A stretch of 64,000 bases of DNA, taken from Crotophaga sulcirostris. Its lineage: Eukaryota; Chordata; Aves; Cuculiformes; Crotophagidae. This document shows positions 40,901 through 53,330 of the stretch, one piece after another. The stretch covers positions 1,349,780 to 1,413,779 of the forward strand of contig VYZB01000190.1 in NCBI GenBank assembly GCA_013397455.1, in the 5' to 3' direction. Position 1 is the first letter of the stretch. Each line of letters opens with the position of its first letter. The notes beneath the pieces are model-generated. The model searched no databases, had not been told where the DNA came from, and saw nothing but the letters and a program-made list of their open reading frames with translations. Position numbers and translations under genes: made by a program.

Positions 40901-43103
40901 AAGGTCTTTGCCTTCGGATATGTACCCCTTCTATTTGAAAAAAATAGTATATAAACATATCTTTGATACAGGATCGTGGAAATCAAGCTTACAAGGGGCA
41001 GCAATTTTCCTATCGTAACAGGAGAATGCAAAAAAGCAATATGTAACCTCATCAAGGACAACATTTAATTATGTTGCATACCAAACAGGACACCCACTGC
41101 TGTTGCATGATAGATGGCAAAGCTGAACAAGCTCATATTAGCTCTTATCTCTTAAGCAAATTTGGTACAATGATTGGTGAAGTCCGTTGTGTTGCTGGAG
41201 AAGATGGCAGTTTAAATCATCTTGGATTTGTAAATTAAGCAGCACAAATTTTCACAAAATAGCTCTGTATTATGGCAACTGGAAGGATGTATTTGCTTGA
41301 CAATTATGACTTAACCAAATAGTGAACAGTAGGTTCTAAGATAAATGCATACATACAATAACCTGACAAACAGAAATTGGCCAGGGAGTGGAAATCGTAA
41401 GAACTATCCCACATTTAGTCAGTCTCACGATTTAAAATAAGAACCTACCACATGTGCTTTCAAACAAATTATTGGACATTGGGTTTGTGGGTTCACAGGC
41501 AGTGCAAGGCAGGCACAGGGGGAAGAATTCAGCTCACAATGGATTTGGAGTTCAGCTTTTCAAATATCACTCCTGAAACATGCTTAAATGTTGCAGAGGA
41601 TATAGTATGAACTAGTGCTTACTCAATTACTGATTTTGTTTGGACCAATGGTTCAGGAATTGCCTTCATCTGAAGATATTTTTACAGGGACAATAAAATC
41701 GCTCACGTTCAATTCATCCAAAAGTAACGGATAGATTGATGCTTGTCTCACTAGACTTAAGTGAAAATTCACTTCTGCTTATTTTACTTCTTCTTTTTGA
41801 ATAAGTGGTAAGTACAGTGGTGCTTCAGAGGTATTCAAACATATGCTCTGGCTTCAAGGCTTTGTTCTGACAACATGCTTTCATCAAAGATCTATTTAAT
41901 GAACTTTCCACTGTATTGACTGTTCAAACCACTTGATCAAACATTTTTTTATGTGTCATTTCTGACAGCTGTTTACAAAATAAGACCCTAATTTCCTGAG
42001 TAAATATTGCAGAATATGAATATTACAGTTAGTATATGTGATTAGCTAGACGTATGATTTTTGCATTTTCTTTTACGGATTTTGTAAACTAATACAGAAA
42101 ACTGCTATAAAGGGATGCAGGCACAAGCTTAACACAAGTCTATCAACTATTTGGATGATCACTGCTGCAGAAGAACTGACTGAGGGTTGTGAAGAGATCA
42201 TTTGCTCTAAGCGTGCTGTGTTTCCTTTCTAGGCTCCTTGTTTTTATTATGGCATTCTTTTTTTTTAGTCTACAAAAACATCCTTTTAATATTTTTAATT
42301 AAACATCTATGGGATTGGATGGGGTTTTTACCATTTCTGGCAAGAAGGGGCATGTTCTTTCCTGTTCGGTAATGAGATGAAATTAGATTTTTCTGCACCA
42401 TTTGATTTACATGAGAATCTCCATGAGGTTGTAGCATTACAAGGGCTGTGATAGGGGCACAAAGATGAATTCATTGAATTGTCACGTAGTAAAAAAGCAA
42501 TTGCATACATATTCATTACTTTGTATTTTTTACATAAGAGGAAAAATTCCATCTGTCACCCTCATTACAGTTTACATTCCCTGTTTTATATTCTCTGGTT
42601 TTAAGTGAATAGTGAAAGTAACATGCCAGCAGTATAATACTGCATAGATTGAAATGAAACTATGCCTCCTAGACTAAACGAATATAAAGGACAGTGTTTA
42701 GAAATAGAATAGCTTTGCTGTTCTCTCCTCCCTCAAGTGATTCATGCTGACATGCTAACTTCAGTTGAATTCAAGGGCAAGATTTTCTCCAGGCTCCTTG
42801 GAGCGCATTATTTTTCAATTTTTGAAGTATTCACAGGTCTGACAGGGTTGTCCTCTGAGTTTCCTGGTAGCTGTGTTACTACAGAGAGAACCAGGATTTT
42901 ACACAATGTTCAATACAAAGTGCAGAAAATGGCTTTGTGGCTGTGCTTTCCTTAAAGGAAAGGTTTACTTGAAAATACGTGCAATAGAAGCCCTGAAGCA
43001 CTAGATGCCTTCAAGGTCTCCTAACAGTGAACTTTGGCTTAGCATAAAGGTAGCACTGATAATCCATAAGCCCCAAAACAACGACAGACAAAAATATTCT
43101 TTA

Positions 43104-43130
43104 TATTATTGACAAAGTATTATTGACAAA
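43104..43130. repeat. 14-bp-period direct duplication
   Basis: The word TATTATTGACAAA occurs twice, at 43,104-43,116 and 43,118-43,130, with no mismatch. It is a minor local duplication. Confidence 0.9.
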
Positions 43131-43184
43131 CCTCTGCTCCTCCATATATCTATTTTGGCTGCCTCAGGACAAGAACCCGAATTA

Positions 43185-43212
43185 TAAATAAATAAATAAA
43201 TAATAAATAAAA
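43185..43212. repeat. (AAAT)n microsatellite
   Basis: About six units of a four-base AAAT repeat with one interruption. Confidence 0.95.
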
Positions 43213-44862
43213 TTGGGCCACTCAGTGGGACTTAATTGATTTAAAGTGGAAGACTGGTACCAAAGGCCAAATTTACCTTCCTTTACTCTGCTTTGCACCT
43301 GGAAAAATTCAACAGGTCTCTGACTTTGTTAACTTAACTTCAGAGCTCCATCTCCTGTTCAAAAGTAGCACCCACTTCCTCTGCCTGGTCTGATTGTCTG
43401 CAACATTCTCCCTCCATGATGTCTGTGACTGACAAAATAACCACTTACTGAAGCAAGGACTAACAAATGGCCTGGCCATCATGCTCTCTTGTGAACATTC
43501 TCCTCTCGCTCTTTAACCCAATGAGTCTTGATGACTTTTTTGTAATGTGAGTGACATAGCATTAAGGGGGAAGGTAGAAGGTGCCCTTCAGCAATTTAAA
43601 TTATTTGCAGCGCAGTACTAAGACAATGTTGGCTACAGGGCATCCTCAGAAGAGCTAGTTCTCACACTTCCTTGGCAAGTGTTTAGTAGGCTAGTTTCTG
43701 AAAGCGAGAACAACTTTCTCTCGAGCTTTGTCTTCAAAAGAAAGCAGTTGCCATAACTGTTTCTAAAGCAGGCCAATCCCTCTGCTGTGCCTTAGGGATG
43801 TTCGGAGAAGACCTCTACTTGTGATAGATCCTTGCTGGACACCAACCCAATTTTGGCATTGACCTATTTAGCTGTACTATGGTTAGTGCAGTCTGGTCAC
43901 ATAAAAAGGGGAAACTAGGCACTGGAGAGACTTGGAGTTAAAAATTGATCCAAAACATGTTTATTGATTCAAGACTAAAGCAGCTGCTGTTTGGGTGGAG
44001 GAGGGAGTTCAAGCTATAGTTTTGAATCTAGTACCTACCTCTGCTGTAAAAGAATCTGTCTTGTTTCTGGATTTTATTTAAAAACCCTGTCCACATGACA
44101 GAGTTTCCACAGTGAAGGCTTTTCAACCACAAATGCATCTGAAGAAACATGGCTCCATCCCCAGCACTGATCCAAAGCCAGCAGAAGCTTTTCTGCCTTT
44201 TTATGGCTCTGACGTAAATGAAGAAAAAATACAAGTAAAATTTCGTGGGAGCTTTGGTGACAGCATGATGTCAGTTTGGTGGGGTGAATTTTCCCTACTC
44301 TCAATCAATATGTCTGGGCTGGCAAAGGCTCTGCGCCATGACTCGCCTCTGTGCTCTCGGTAAGCAATATGATCTGAGCAGTGGCTCAGGACACAAACTA
44401 GCAAGTACTGAATGGGCACAAGGAACAGTAGTAGAGTTTTTATAAAAAATATTAAAGGAAAATAAGATGAAGGGAAGAGCTGGCTTTAGTGGGGAGTACT
44501 TCTGGTCATGCTTAAGTGCTTAATATATGGTGTTGCCCTGAGCACTACATCTAAGAGCCAAGTGGAAAAGGCAGGAATTCATGCTGTCATTCTGCCTCCA
44601 GGCAAACAGGATTTAAGATATCAGTGAAATTCAAATGGAAGAAAAATCCATTTCATGGTGTCAGCTACATGCACCAGAGAGTGGGAAGGGCAGAGAAAAA
44701 GACAGAAATCAAGCCTGACACTTTGAAAATGTATTCGGGACATGCAGGCAGTATGAGGAGAACTAAATGTTATCTTTAGCTAGGATGGCTGTGCAAGCTT
44801 AGCCTGAGCAGTGACTCCCAAACAGCAATCCATTAGCTGTCCCTTCATCAGGGACAGACATA

Positions 44863-44897
44863 TGCATGCACACACACAAGCATACACATACACACAT
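44863..44897. repeat. CA-rich microsatellite
   Basis: Imperfect CA/CATA repeat preceded by an ATGCATGCA palindrome. Confidence 0.85.
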
Positions 44898-45534
44898 TTG
44901 ACAGTGAACATGAAAATAAATCACAAGATGCTGAAAACTGCTAGATCACCCTAAATCCTGCAGGTGTTCAAGCATAAGTGCAAACTGTGAATTTCCATGA
45001 TTGGAACAATGGACATGGTCAGCAATCCTGACATCTGTATTCTCTCATACTACAGAGGGAAATTAAGATACTGTATCTGAGCAATACGACTGAGACAAAT
45101 AGGAAGTGACATGCTCTAGAGAACGTATGAATGTATAGAGAAGGTCATCTGATAACTCCTGCTTATACTTCCTTAGAGCCTTGCCCTCAGCACAATTGTC
45201 TGACCCCATATTCAAAAGTGGTGAAAGGAAGGTACAACAGCACTAATCTGACTTTGAAGCACTGTACAATGGGATTTCAAATGCTATTGTAAGAATAGAA
45301 AAAAAATATGAAATAACTCAGGAGCCAGTTAAAAATGTCTGGTGAATTCAAACCTTTATGCTCCTTTATGCTTTTTATGTATCACTTACTAATTATCTGG
45401 GTTTAAAAAGAAGCTTCCCCTGTATATAAGCTGTAGTTTTTTCATATTGTATTATCATACTCTTATAATTATTCATTATATTGTAATAACTAATACTTAT
45501 TATCACAATACAAGGAAGCTGTACATATACTCTC

Positions 45535-45985
45535 AGCATCCAGGAGGGGCTGGAGTGCATTGAAAACAACTTTTCAAGCCAGGGGACATCAAGGTTGGAG
45601 GCTGCCTGGAATGTATCAATCGTGCACTAATGGAGTTTGCGGTCCTGAGGGATACGGGTCAAGCCAAGAGTAAAGTCAGAACCCCGAATTTCAGGAAAGA
45701 AAACTTTCAGCTCTCCAAAGAGTTAGTTGATAGGACCCCTCAGGAACTGCCCTCAGGGACAAGGGAGCAGAGGAAAAATTTCTTCACTGAAAGAAGAAAG
45801 GTTGGTCAAGCTTTGGAATAGGCTGCCTAGGAAAGTGATTGGGTCACCATCCCTGGAGATATTTAATAGATGTGTAGATTTGGTGCTTAGGGACACAGTT
45901 TAGTGGTGGACTTGGCAGTGTCAGGTTTATGGTTGGACTTGATCTTAAAGGTTTTTCCAAGCCTCAATGGTGCTATGGTTTCCTT
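45535..45985 (+). mobile_element. CR1 LINE, internally deleted: inter-domain connector joined to C-terminus and 3' end
   Basis: This is a plus-strand element of about 450 bp in two parts. The first (about 45,535-45,775) encodes the region I identify as the CR1 ORF2 connector between endonuclease and reverse transcriptase, with words MEFAVLRDTGQ, NFRKENFQLSKELVDRTP and SGTREQ. The second (from about 45,772) encodes the far C-terminus, RKNFFTERR, followed by the 3' region with CATCCCTGGAGATATTTAAT and GGTTGGACTTGATCTTAAAGG, typical of CR1-X/Y type ends. The reverse transcriptase is missing. The join is in frame, leaving one open frame at 45,630-45,821. After the 3' end a pyrimidine tract replaces the usual octamers. 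Assignment of the first part rests on recalled family knowledge; the second part is clear. Confidence 0.75.
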
Positions 45986-46111
45986 TCCTTTCCCTTTCTT
46001 TTTACTTATTTTTTCTTTTCCCCCTTTTTTCCCCTCCTTTTTTCCGTTGTTTTTTCTTTTTTTTTTTCCCTTCCCCCCTTCCCTTTTTTTTCCTTTGCTC
46101 TTCTTTTCTTA
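45980..46111. repeat. Pyrimidine-rich low-complexity tract (T/C)n
   Basis: About 130 bp of almost uninterrupted T and C on the plus strand begin directly at the 3' end of the CR1 element, with TTTCC, CCCTTTTTT and similar words. The long plus-strand frames here (69, 126 and 142 codons) are artefacts of the tract, giving Phe/Pro/Leu/Ser-rich peptides. It probably grew from the CR1 tail by slippage. Confidence 0.9.
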
Positions 46112-49100
46112 GATGTTTGGCAGATATTGGTAAAATTCAACGAAAGACTCCAGTGTCAAGATTTAGATCCTATAAGGTGCGAATATTACTTTCATGCTAT
46201 GATATTTGCATTTGTTGTACTCTTAAATGCCAAAACTTCATTAAACATGATTCTGCAAATGTTGCTCAGCTTTTCCCAAAGCCAAGAACAAAGCTGGACA
46301 TATATTTAAAAGTGACAAAACTAATGAGGTTATATGTAGAAGAATTAACCTTCTTTGATGTAAAAGAGCATAGCAGGATTCAAAATGCTATATGAATACT
46401 AACAAATTTATTAGTAGTCTCTGGAGATAAATTAGATTTTTTGCAAAGATAAAGGTTACAGTCAGGAACAAAGGTCTATGCAAAAAAACCTCTGCAATAT
46501 TGCACATCAGCCTAGGAAATGCTGAAGATGGTGTGTCTGACTCAGTTGCATACATATTCACTGTCTCCATCTAATCAGAATTCATAAGGTCAGGGTCCCT
46601 TGACAACAGCTGAAACACAAAGTATTTTGGTCTCATTTGGTCATGAAGTTCAGTGGTCAACTTACTCTCACAGGAGATTAGGCTCTGCTTAGTCTGAATT
46701 CAACCTCTTACATCTTGGTGAAAATTAATTCTCTGGCTTAAGAAATGAAACTTCCTTGGATAAAGAAGGTTTCTACACTATCCAGATGTAACTTCTATTA
46801 TCAGGACCAGAACACAGGACACCAATAGCCACTATCCTCATTGCTTGAATTCATGTTACTCGGTTTTAAGTTAAGTGACAAATAACTTTGTTCTCATCCC
46901 AAGTTACGTCAGTTGCCTGGGAATTAGAAGAGCCTCCAAGGAAACACAGGAATGGGTTTGGAAATCAAATGCTCAGAACAAACTAGATTCTAGGCTCTTC
47001 CTTCCTGTATGAATGCTGGAATTACAACATCCTTAAGTAAAGGGTGTCATTTCTTCCACTTCGTGCTTTGTGTTTGAATGGAAAGCTTTTTCCACCAGTA
47101 AATAAAATATACTCCAGTCTCTGTCTACTGCTGCTGCTGGCTGATGAGAATAGCCTACAGCCCACACTGCTAAACACTCTCACCATCCATAACAGGGGCA
47201 CATCCAAGGTTCCCTTTGGAAATCATCTATTGATTGTGTGACTGCTCAAACTATGCCCAGAAGATTTTGGGGACATGGGACTAGGAAGCAGCAATTAGCA
47301 TAGGCCAAAACTGTATCAGGCCCATCCTAAGACCTTAACAGCATAGGTGATCAAGCTGCAGCACTTAGAAATGCCTCCTAATATAGTTTGGTTTAGATAT
47401 GCAGCACAGCCTCTGAGGATAATTTGGAAAAGGGAGACGGGAGACTTCAATTTCTGTCCATTGTCTGTAGAGAAGGTGCAGGGAAACTAGACTTAGCAAC
47501 GTGTCTACAAAGAGGAATTATGAATCCAGGCTTGGCTGCCTACTTTGGGACGGGGATAGCAGACTAGGACATTCCAGAGCATATGGTGGATTTTAAGATT
47601 AAATACCTAAGAAATTTTGGTGGCGCAAGCTGAAGATTTTTTACTTCTATTTATATTTAGAGTTGCAAACTCAGGTTCAGTTCATGATTGTGCTTTGTCA
47701 GATTCAGAAACTACTTTCTACCAGTAACTGAATTTGGCAGATGTTTTCTGAAAACTCTGTCACATGCCCAACATGCCAACCCTGCTGGCAGGTGCTGTTC
47801 TCTCTTTGAGACAGGTTTTGCAGCCCATGCAGAGCTTTGTGCTAAAGCAGCCAGCCTGCAGTCCTGTGACTACAACACAGATACACCTCAGGGGAGCTGC
47901 AGGTAGGATGCTTTCCTCACCAGTCTTATCCATTTATTTTACTAGACAAATGGATTAACTAATTCTGAAATACTAAAGGTCTCCTTGGGTAGCAAACTGC
48001 CCTTAACGTCACTGGTTGCTATGAGAATTGACATTGCTCAGTATCGCTCTGGGTTTGCTCAACACCTTGCAGCACAAAGTCCTAAAGAATCAGCATGGGT
48101 GTAAGTTGAATGCGAACAAAACGAGGTCTGCAACATTATGAAACTTCTCTTGTAGATATAACTTTTAAAGCTGTTACAGATGCAAATGCAATCCATTACA
48201 ATACATGAGAGAAAATCAGACATCTTGTCTTGATATTCACATCTGTCAGAAAGATCACTTGTAGGAAGAACAAATAGGTAGCTGATGTTAAGTAAATTAT
48301 GAACATTTTGTTAATAACAGTGAAAAACCTTCAGTTCTAAAGTCAGGGAACACAGAACAAGGGGCTGCACATGTTACTGTGTCATAAGAATTACTAGAAA
48401 AAAGAAACAAGCAAAACTTAGAAGAACTAAAGTTTCAGACAATAGCAATCATAAGAACTACCTATGGCTGAACTTTGTTTTTAGATACACTCACAAATGA
48501 AAAATATTTTCTACATCAACCAACAGGGGAATTCAATTTATTAACATGAAAACAAAACATAATAATAATAATAACAATAATAATAATAATGATACAAATA
48601 ATATTGAAACTCCTAATTAAATAATATTACCATCAGTCCTGGGAAAGGAGTATAATAACAATACCATGTAACATTTTGTGTTAGCTAGAACTCTAGTTCA
48701 GAATTTAAAGAATTGGTATTTAATAACTCATTTTTTCACTTTAAATCAATAACTATTTTAATTAAAGCAACCAATGAAATAAGGTCTTGACTGAGTTTTA
48801 TTTTGATTTTAGAAAGTCATAGTTGCAGTACTGCAAATATGATGAGAAAGAATCTGCTGTTGAAATATTTTCCCTTTTCTATCCTTATCTCTCACTAGCG
48901 GATTGTGCCTTTATGCATTCCTTCATCCCTGTAAGCTTGGATAATTGTTTGCTTAGGAGCAGGGATAGCTTAGACTAACCTGAGCTTAGCCATGGCCCAG
49001 CTTTCCAGAAAATTTCTGCAGAGAAAATCTAGTAGGTTGACACTGGTCCCCCCCTGCAGACAGGTAGTTGAGCTATATGGCTGAGCACATGCTAAAAATA

Positions 49101-51063
49101 TAACCATAGGAAAAGGGGCTATATTTATACTAGTGATCTCAGAGTAAGAGAATATGCTTTCCCTCTTTCATTTTTTTTATTATCTTTGTAATAATTTAGG
49201 GTTTTTCTTACCATGTTTTAAGTAGTATGACAGAGATTGTATCCATCTATCTAAACTCTCTTTTCACACTCTCTTCCCCTCTTTGCCCCCGAAATGTGGT
49301 CTCATTCGTCCTGATTATTGTGAGCAGTTTTTGGCTCATTACTCCCTGAACCATGCTTGGATACTGTCCAGAAGGATGTTAAATGACATAGATCAAAACT
49401 GTGACAAGCAGTATGCAAAAAAATTAAACAATACAGATGACCATATGCCACTGTTCAAGCTGTGGATGGTATGGTTAACACTGTATTTATATATAGTTAA
49501 TGCCAAAAACTTTGATATTCTGAGCCACAATTCCTTCATAACACAACTCTCATGATGAAACAGTTACCAATTAGCTTTGGTAAAAGGCAATATGAAAGAC
49601 TGGACATGAGGATCGTGGTTGTCTATCTAGTGCTGTGTGATTTAGTCTTCAGTCCAGTTCTGTAATTACCCAGTGCTGCAGCTCCTGTGTGTTATTTTTT
49701 TTTTCTTGAGCAAAAATCCATGAAGCGCAAGGCCTTCTTACAACACAGACAGATGCAGCTGAAGTGTGTATTCAGGCCTAGAAGCTGGGACGCACTCTGG
49801 TCTTTCACCAGCAACACAGTTCTACTGACATTACAGTAATTTCTAATGTAATAAGCTAGTAGGTCAAGCACAGAATGCAAACACCAAGGGAAAAAAAAAA
49901 GAGAGAGAGACTAGTTATTGATGTATTTCTTCCAAAGCTTTGAAATGTTTATCTGTGGTCACTCAGATGTTCCTGAATTCCATGAACAGGATTATATGCA
50001 AGCCTACGGATCTGCTTTTATTTTGGCCTCTGCAACATTTCAGTTAGCCAGAAGTGATTTTGGGCAAATTTCGCCTATACCATTTACATGACCACCTCCA
50101 GTAAAAGGAGACAAAATTAAATGGGCAAATATCCTTTTTCTTCCTTTTTTTCTCACCTTGGTTTATTATCAACAGCAATGCACGGAGATCTTCGTACACT
50201 AGTCTCTGTTTCACAGGATTCTTCATATACAGTAGACTTTTACTTTTTGTGCTCTGCTTATAAACCAAAACTCACAAAAGTTTCTATTAGCAATTTATCT
50301 CTACCTATAATATGACAGAGAGTGGTCTACATAGCAAGGTCTCATATTATTATGGGGTTTTTTATCTGTTACAAAGTAAAACAGGCCAGTTATTAGTGTA
50401 GTCTGGATATTTAGAAATAATGTAACGATAGCTTGAGGAAGTTCCCTACTTACTAGATATTAATCATATTCAGGTTTATTAGAGCAGGATATGATTATTA
50501 CTGCTATATTTTCAAGAAGCAACCTCAATCTATTATTACGATGAAATTTTAATTAAATATTCAATTTCAAATGACATTAAAAAGACTTCCAAAGAAATGA
50601 TCCATCAGATCAGGAGCGAAAAAAGTGAAACTTAGTTTAAACTCTAATTCTATTGTTTTTTCTTTTTTCTTTTGTTCTCATTCTTTTATTTACAATTTCT
50701 TCATTAATATTTCCTTGCTTTCTGTCTCTCTATTCCATTCACATTTCTCTACTCCTTAACTTCAGAAGAGTCCTTTATGGCCCAGGAAAATGCAATACAC
50801 TTGGAAAGGGATATTCATGTAATCTGCTTTGTTCTAAGCCTTCTCCTGAAGCCGTCTGCTTTCGCCAGTAACTGTGCAAAAAATCCAGGCAACAAGATTT
50901 ATTAGATTCTTCATAATATTCTTTTTGGATACATAAAATTAATATGATGGGAATATTCCTTCACTATCTATCATCTGAGCCGGGACATAAAGGCTAGGGT
51001 TTCCAAATAAGACACAATACTGCCAACAAAGGAATATTTTGGCAAAGCACTGGTCATCTGCAG
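46112..51063. other. AT-rich non-coding stretch
   Basis: No gene recognised in about 5 kb. It contains an (AAT)n microsatellite (48.56 kb), a short A-run followed by (AG)n (49,890-49,909) and a T-rich run at 50,655-50,760. The GC-richer part at about 47.76-47.91 kb has two overlapping plus-strand frames of 72 and 64 codons and a CAG|GTAGGA word that could mimic a splice donor, but there is no supporting acceptor or domain. Confidence 0.55.
48560..48590. repeat. (AAT)n microsatellite
   Basis: About ten units of AAT with one interruption (AAC). Confidence 0.95.
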
Positions 51064-51200
51064 ATCTCGTAGTACTCTATAAAGGAGAATCAATGTTATT
51101 AGTCTCAGTTGCCAGGCCAAAGCCTGAGGCACGAAGTGGGAAATGGCTTTCCAAAAGCCATGCTGAAGACTGGTGCCAGGGTCAGAAACAGGGTACTTGC
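51064..51200 (-). mobile_element. MIR/CORE-SINE-like remnant
   Basis: Read on the plus strand, the segment follows the reverse complement of an amniote MIR-type SINE: a TATAAAGGAGAATCAATGTTATT-like block equivalent to the 3' part, then CCTGAGGCACGAAGTGGGAAA, a CTTTCCAAAAGCCATGC-like block, and a GTGCCAGGGTCAGAAACAGGG-like block equivalent to the region near the tRNA-derived head. Such elements are tens to hundreds of millions of years old and heavily mutated, which fits the imperfect match. The call is from memory of the consensus, without alignment. Confidence 0.6.
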
Positions 51201-51201
51201 C

Positions 51202-53243
51202 TAAATCGTCAGCTTAATTCCTCATGTACTATACCCAATAGCAAAGTGATATAGTTACCTTGCTTGGTAGAAAGGCTTAACGAAGGACAATAGGAGTTTT
51301 GTTTTCTCAAAAGCACATAAGCAATTTAAAGAATGTGGCCACAGACCTACATACCTCTATGCATTATATATGTGTGTTATTTATTATTACATATTTCTTT
51401 GCCTAATATTTTGAATATTCTAGTTGAAAGAAGATGAAAGCTCAGGAAATACCTTAACACTGTGAATGCAGAGGACTCAGCTGAGCAATTAGAAGTTTCA
51501 CAGCATAGGTATGATATATTATGTACATGCATTATGCAAAGAAGGCAATACAGTGACACACAACCCCTTAGCCTTAACCCCCCCTTAAGCGAACTACATA
51601 GCTTAAAGAAAAACTGGTATAGGATCACAACACTATCTGCACAACATTTCTGCATTTGAGTGCCCTGGACAATTCAATTCAATATTGTTTATGATACAGT
51701 TAAACAGAAATAAATACAGTTTATTTCTGTAATGGGCTATGCTTGTATTTTGAATGTTTATTTGCGCTTTTTTCTAATTTTTCAAGTTTTAATCATGTGC
51801 AATGACATACTCATTTGCAAAGTTCTGCTAAGCCTTTTCTGCATTCTGTTAAAAAAATAAATATGAAATAATTTCTTGAAACAAATTTTTTTGAGAAGAA
51901 ATCAGTATGTTTTGCAAGTGGAATTATATTAACTTAGATGCTCAAACATTTTTAATGGTCTGAGTGTTGTCTGAACTATTAAACAGCTCCTGTAACTTAT
52001 ACAATGGATACTCTTGTGTATTTGGATGAAAAGTTATAAAATAGTCTTGGTTTTTAAAATTATTATTATATAAATCAATGGGAAAAAGAAATCTACATAA
52101 TTCACTAAATATGTTCTAAATTATGAAACAAAATATATAATAATTCAATGGAATCTTAGCAAAACATTACATAAAACGCTCTAGGTACTGCATAATTTTG
52201 TAATAAATGCTGGTGACGTTCCACTTAACCAGAGGAATTCAATACAATGTATCTGTGCTAAGTTCTGAATAGATTGCTGGGATTTGCACAGGCTATAGCT
52301 TGAGACATTAATTGATTGCCAGTTAGCAGAAAAAAAATAACAAATAAAAAAAAAATGTTACTGCAATCAACCTAAAAAGGGTAGTTGGCAAGCATTTGTT
52401 CTTGATCACAGTTTCTTTACAGTTTGCATTGGTTACCATTCTACTTTCTGCACCTTCCTGGCCTATGCCAATTACAGAGTCATTAGTGGTGCTGGCCCTT
52501 TTTTGTCTGAGGGTACCTGCAGGAACTGTTGTGGAACAGGGTGTGAGAGCTCCCAGCTGCCCTCCCAGAGAGGTTTCAGGCCTCTCTCCTCTTGCACCCT
52601 TGGACAAGTGCAGAACGGGCATGTCCTGGGAGCTCTGGAGTTGCTGAATATGTGAGGGTTGCTTGATGCCTTGCTGTTCCCCTAAGCACCAGGCACCCTG
52701 GGCACGGGCGATACTTCAGCACACATGCATTGCACTGGATGCTTCCAGAGCATACACTTGTTTTCTTGCTCCTCCACTGAATGGCTACCCTGTTTATGTG
52801 CTATAAGCCCAGTGTTTCCAACTGGTAGCCAATCTACCGGTCATACACAAGTTCAGTGTTTCATGTCTATGCCATTAACACTGGTGTTAATATTTCTATG
52901 AAGCCACAGCTGCTCTGTGCATGTGAAGTAGAGTTATCATAGAGGATAGGATGAGCTGTAGCATGCAGTTCTGTGAGAAGAGGAGGTGATAAATCTATGA
53001 ACACTTCTGGAACATAAATTTGCAGAGATTTCACTCTTTATCCTCAGGCACTACAGTCCTAAAATACTATGATTACTAATAATGACAAACATCAATGAAT
53101 CGGTAGTAATAACTTCAATACTTTAGTTACAAAATGAGTTACAGCTTCAGACCAAGCTTCACCTGGACTCAGTAAGAAAACCAACGGAGTTTGTAAATAT
53201 ATCAAAATTATTTAAACACATTTTAAACAAGAGAAAGCAAACG
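51202..53243. other. Non-coding stretch with a GC-richer patch
   Basis: Mostly AT-rich with no gene. The part at about 52.48-52.75 kb is GC-richer, with overlapping frames of 83 codons (plus) and 99 codons (minus), and reads like an old unclassified repeat or a conserved island. I could not assign it. The word CAGTGTTTCCAACTGG near 52,811 resembles a hAT terminal repeat but has no partner. Confidence 0.5.
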
Positions 53244-53330
53244 GAATCATAGAATTATTGAATCATCCATTTGGAAAAGTCCTTTAAGATCATCGAGTCC
53301 AACTGTACCTGTCCTCTGCTAAATCACCTG
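53244..53330 (-). mobile_element. CR1 LINE, very short 3'-end remnant
   Basis: About 85 bp in minus orientation. It opens with the octamer-like tail GAATCATAGAATTATTGAATCAT, followed by a TTGGAAAAGTCCTTTAAGATCATCGAGTCCAAC block, diagnostic of the CR1 3' end (X/Y type, as at the 3' end of the 45.5 kb element). Similarity fades after about 53,330. Confidence 0.85.

Larger units (their letters stand above)
32905..45530. other. AT-rich non-coding stretch, longest without a recognised mobile element
   Basis: In about 12.6 kb I recognise no gene and no clear transposon. Frames reach 134 codons (33,215-33,619 plus) but are Cys-rich and feature-less. It contains the 57-bp tandem duplication (37.9 kb), an (AAAT)n microsatellite (43.2 kb), a 14-bp-period duplication (43,104-43,130) and a CA-type microsatellite (44.86 kb). 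The stretch 44.1-44.36 kb has overlapping frames of 68-83 codons on both strands and slightly higher GC, without identifiable content. Confidence 0.55.

Noticed and set aside
45035..45120. Possible third MIR-like remnant
   Set aside because: Only scattered words (ACAGAGGGAAATTAAG, GAAGTGACATG) match; order and spacing are too weak.
45929..46395. 126- and 142-codon plus-strand frames
   Set aside because: They are open because they cross the pyrimidine tract, which cannot form stop codons; the peptides are low-complexity Phe/Pro/Leu/Ser.
52811..52850. CAGTGTTTCCAACTGG word resembling a hAT terminal repeat
   Set aside because: No inverted partner or 8-bp duplication found in the surrounding sequence.
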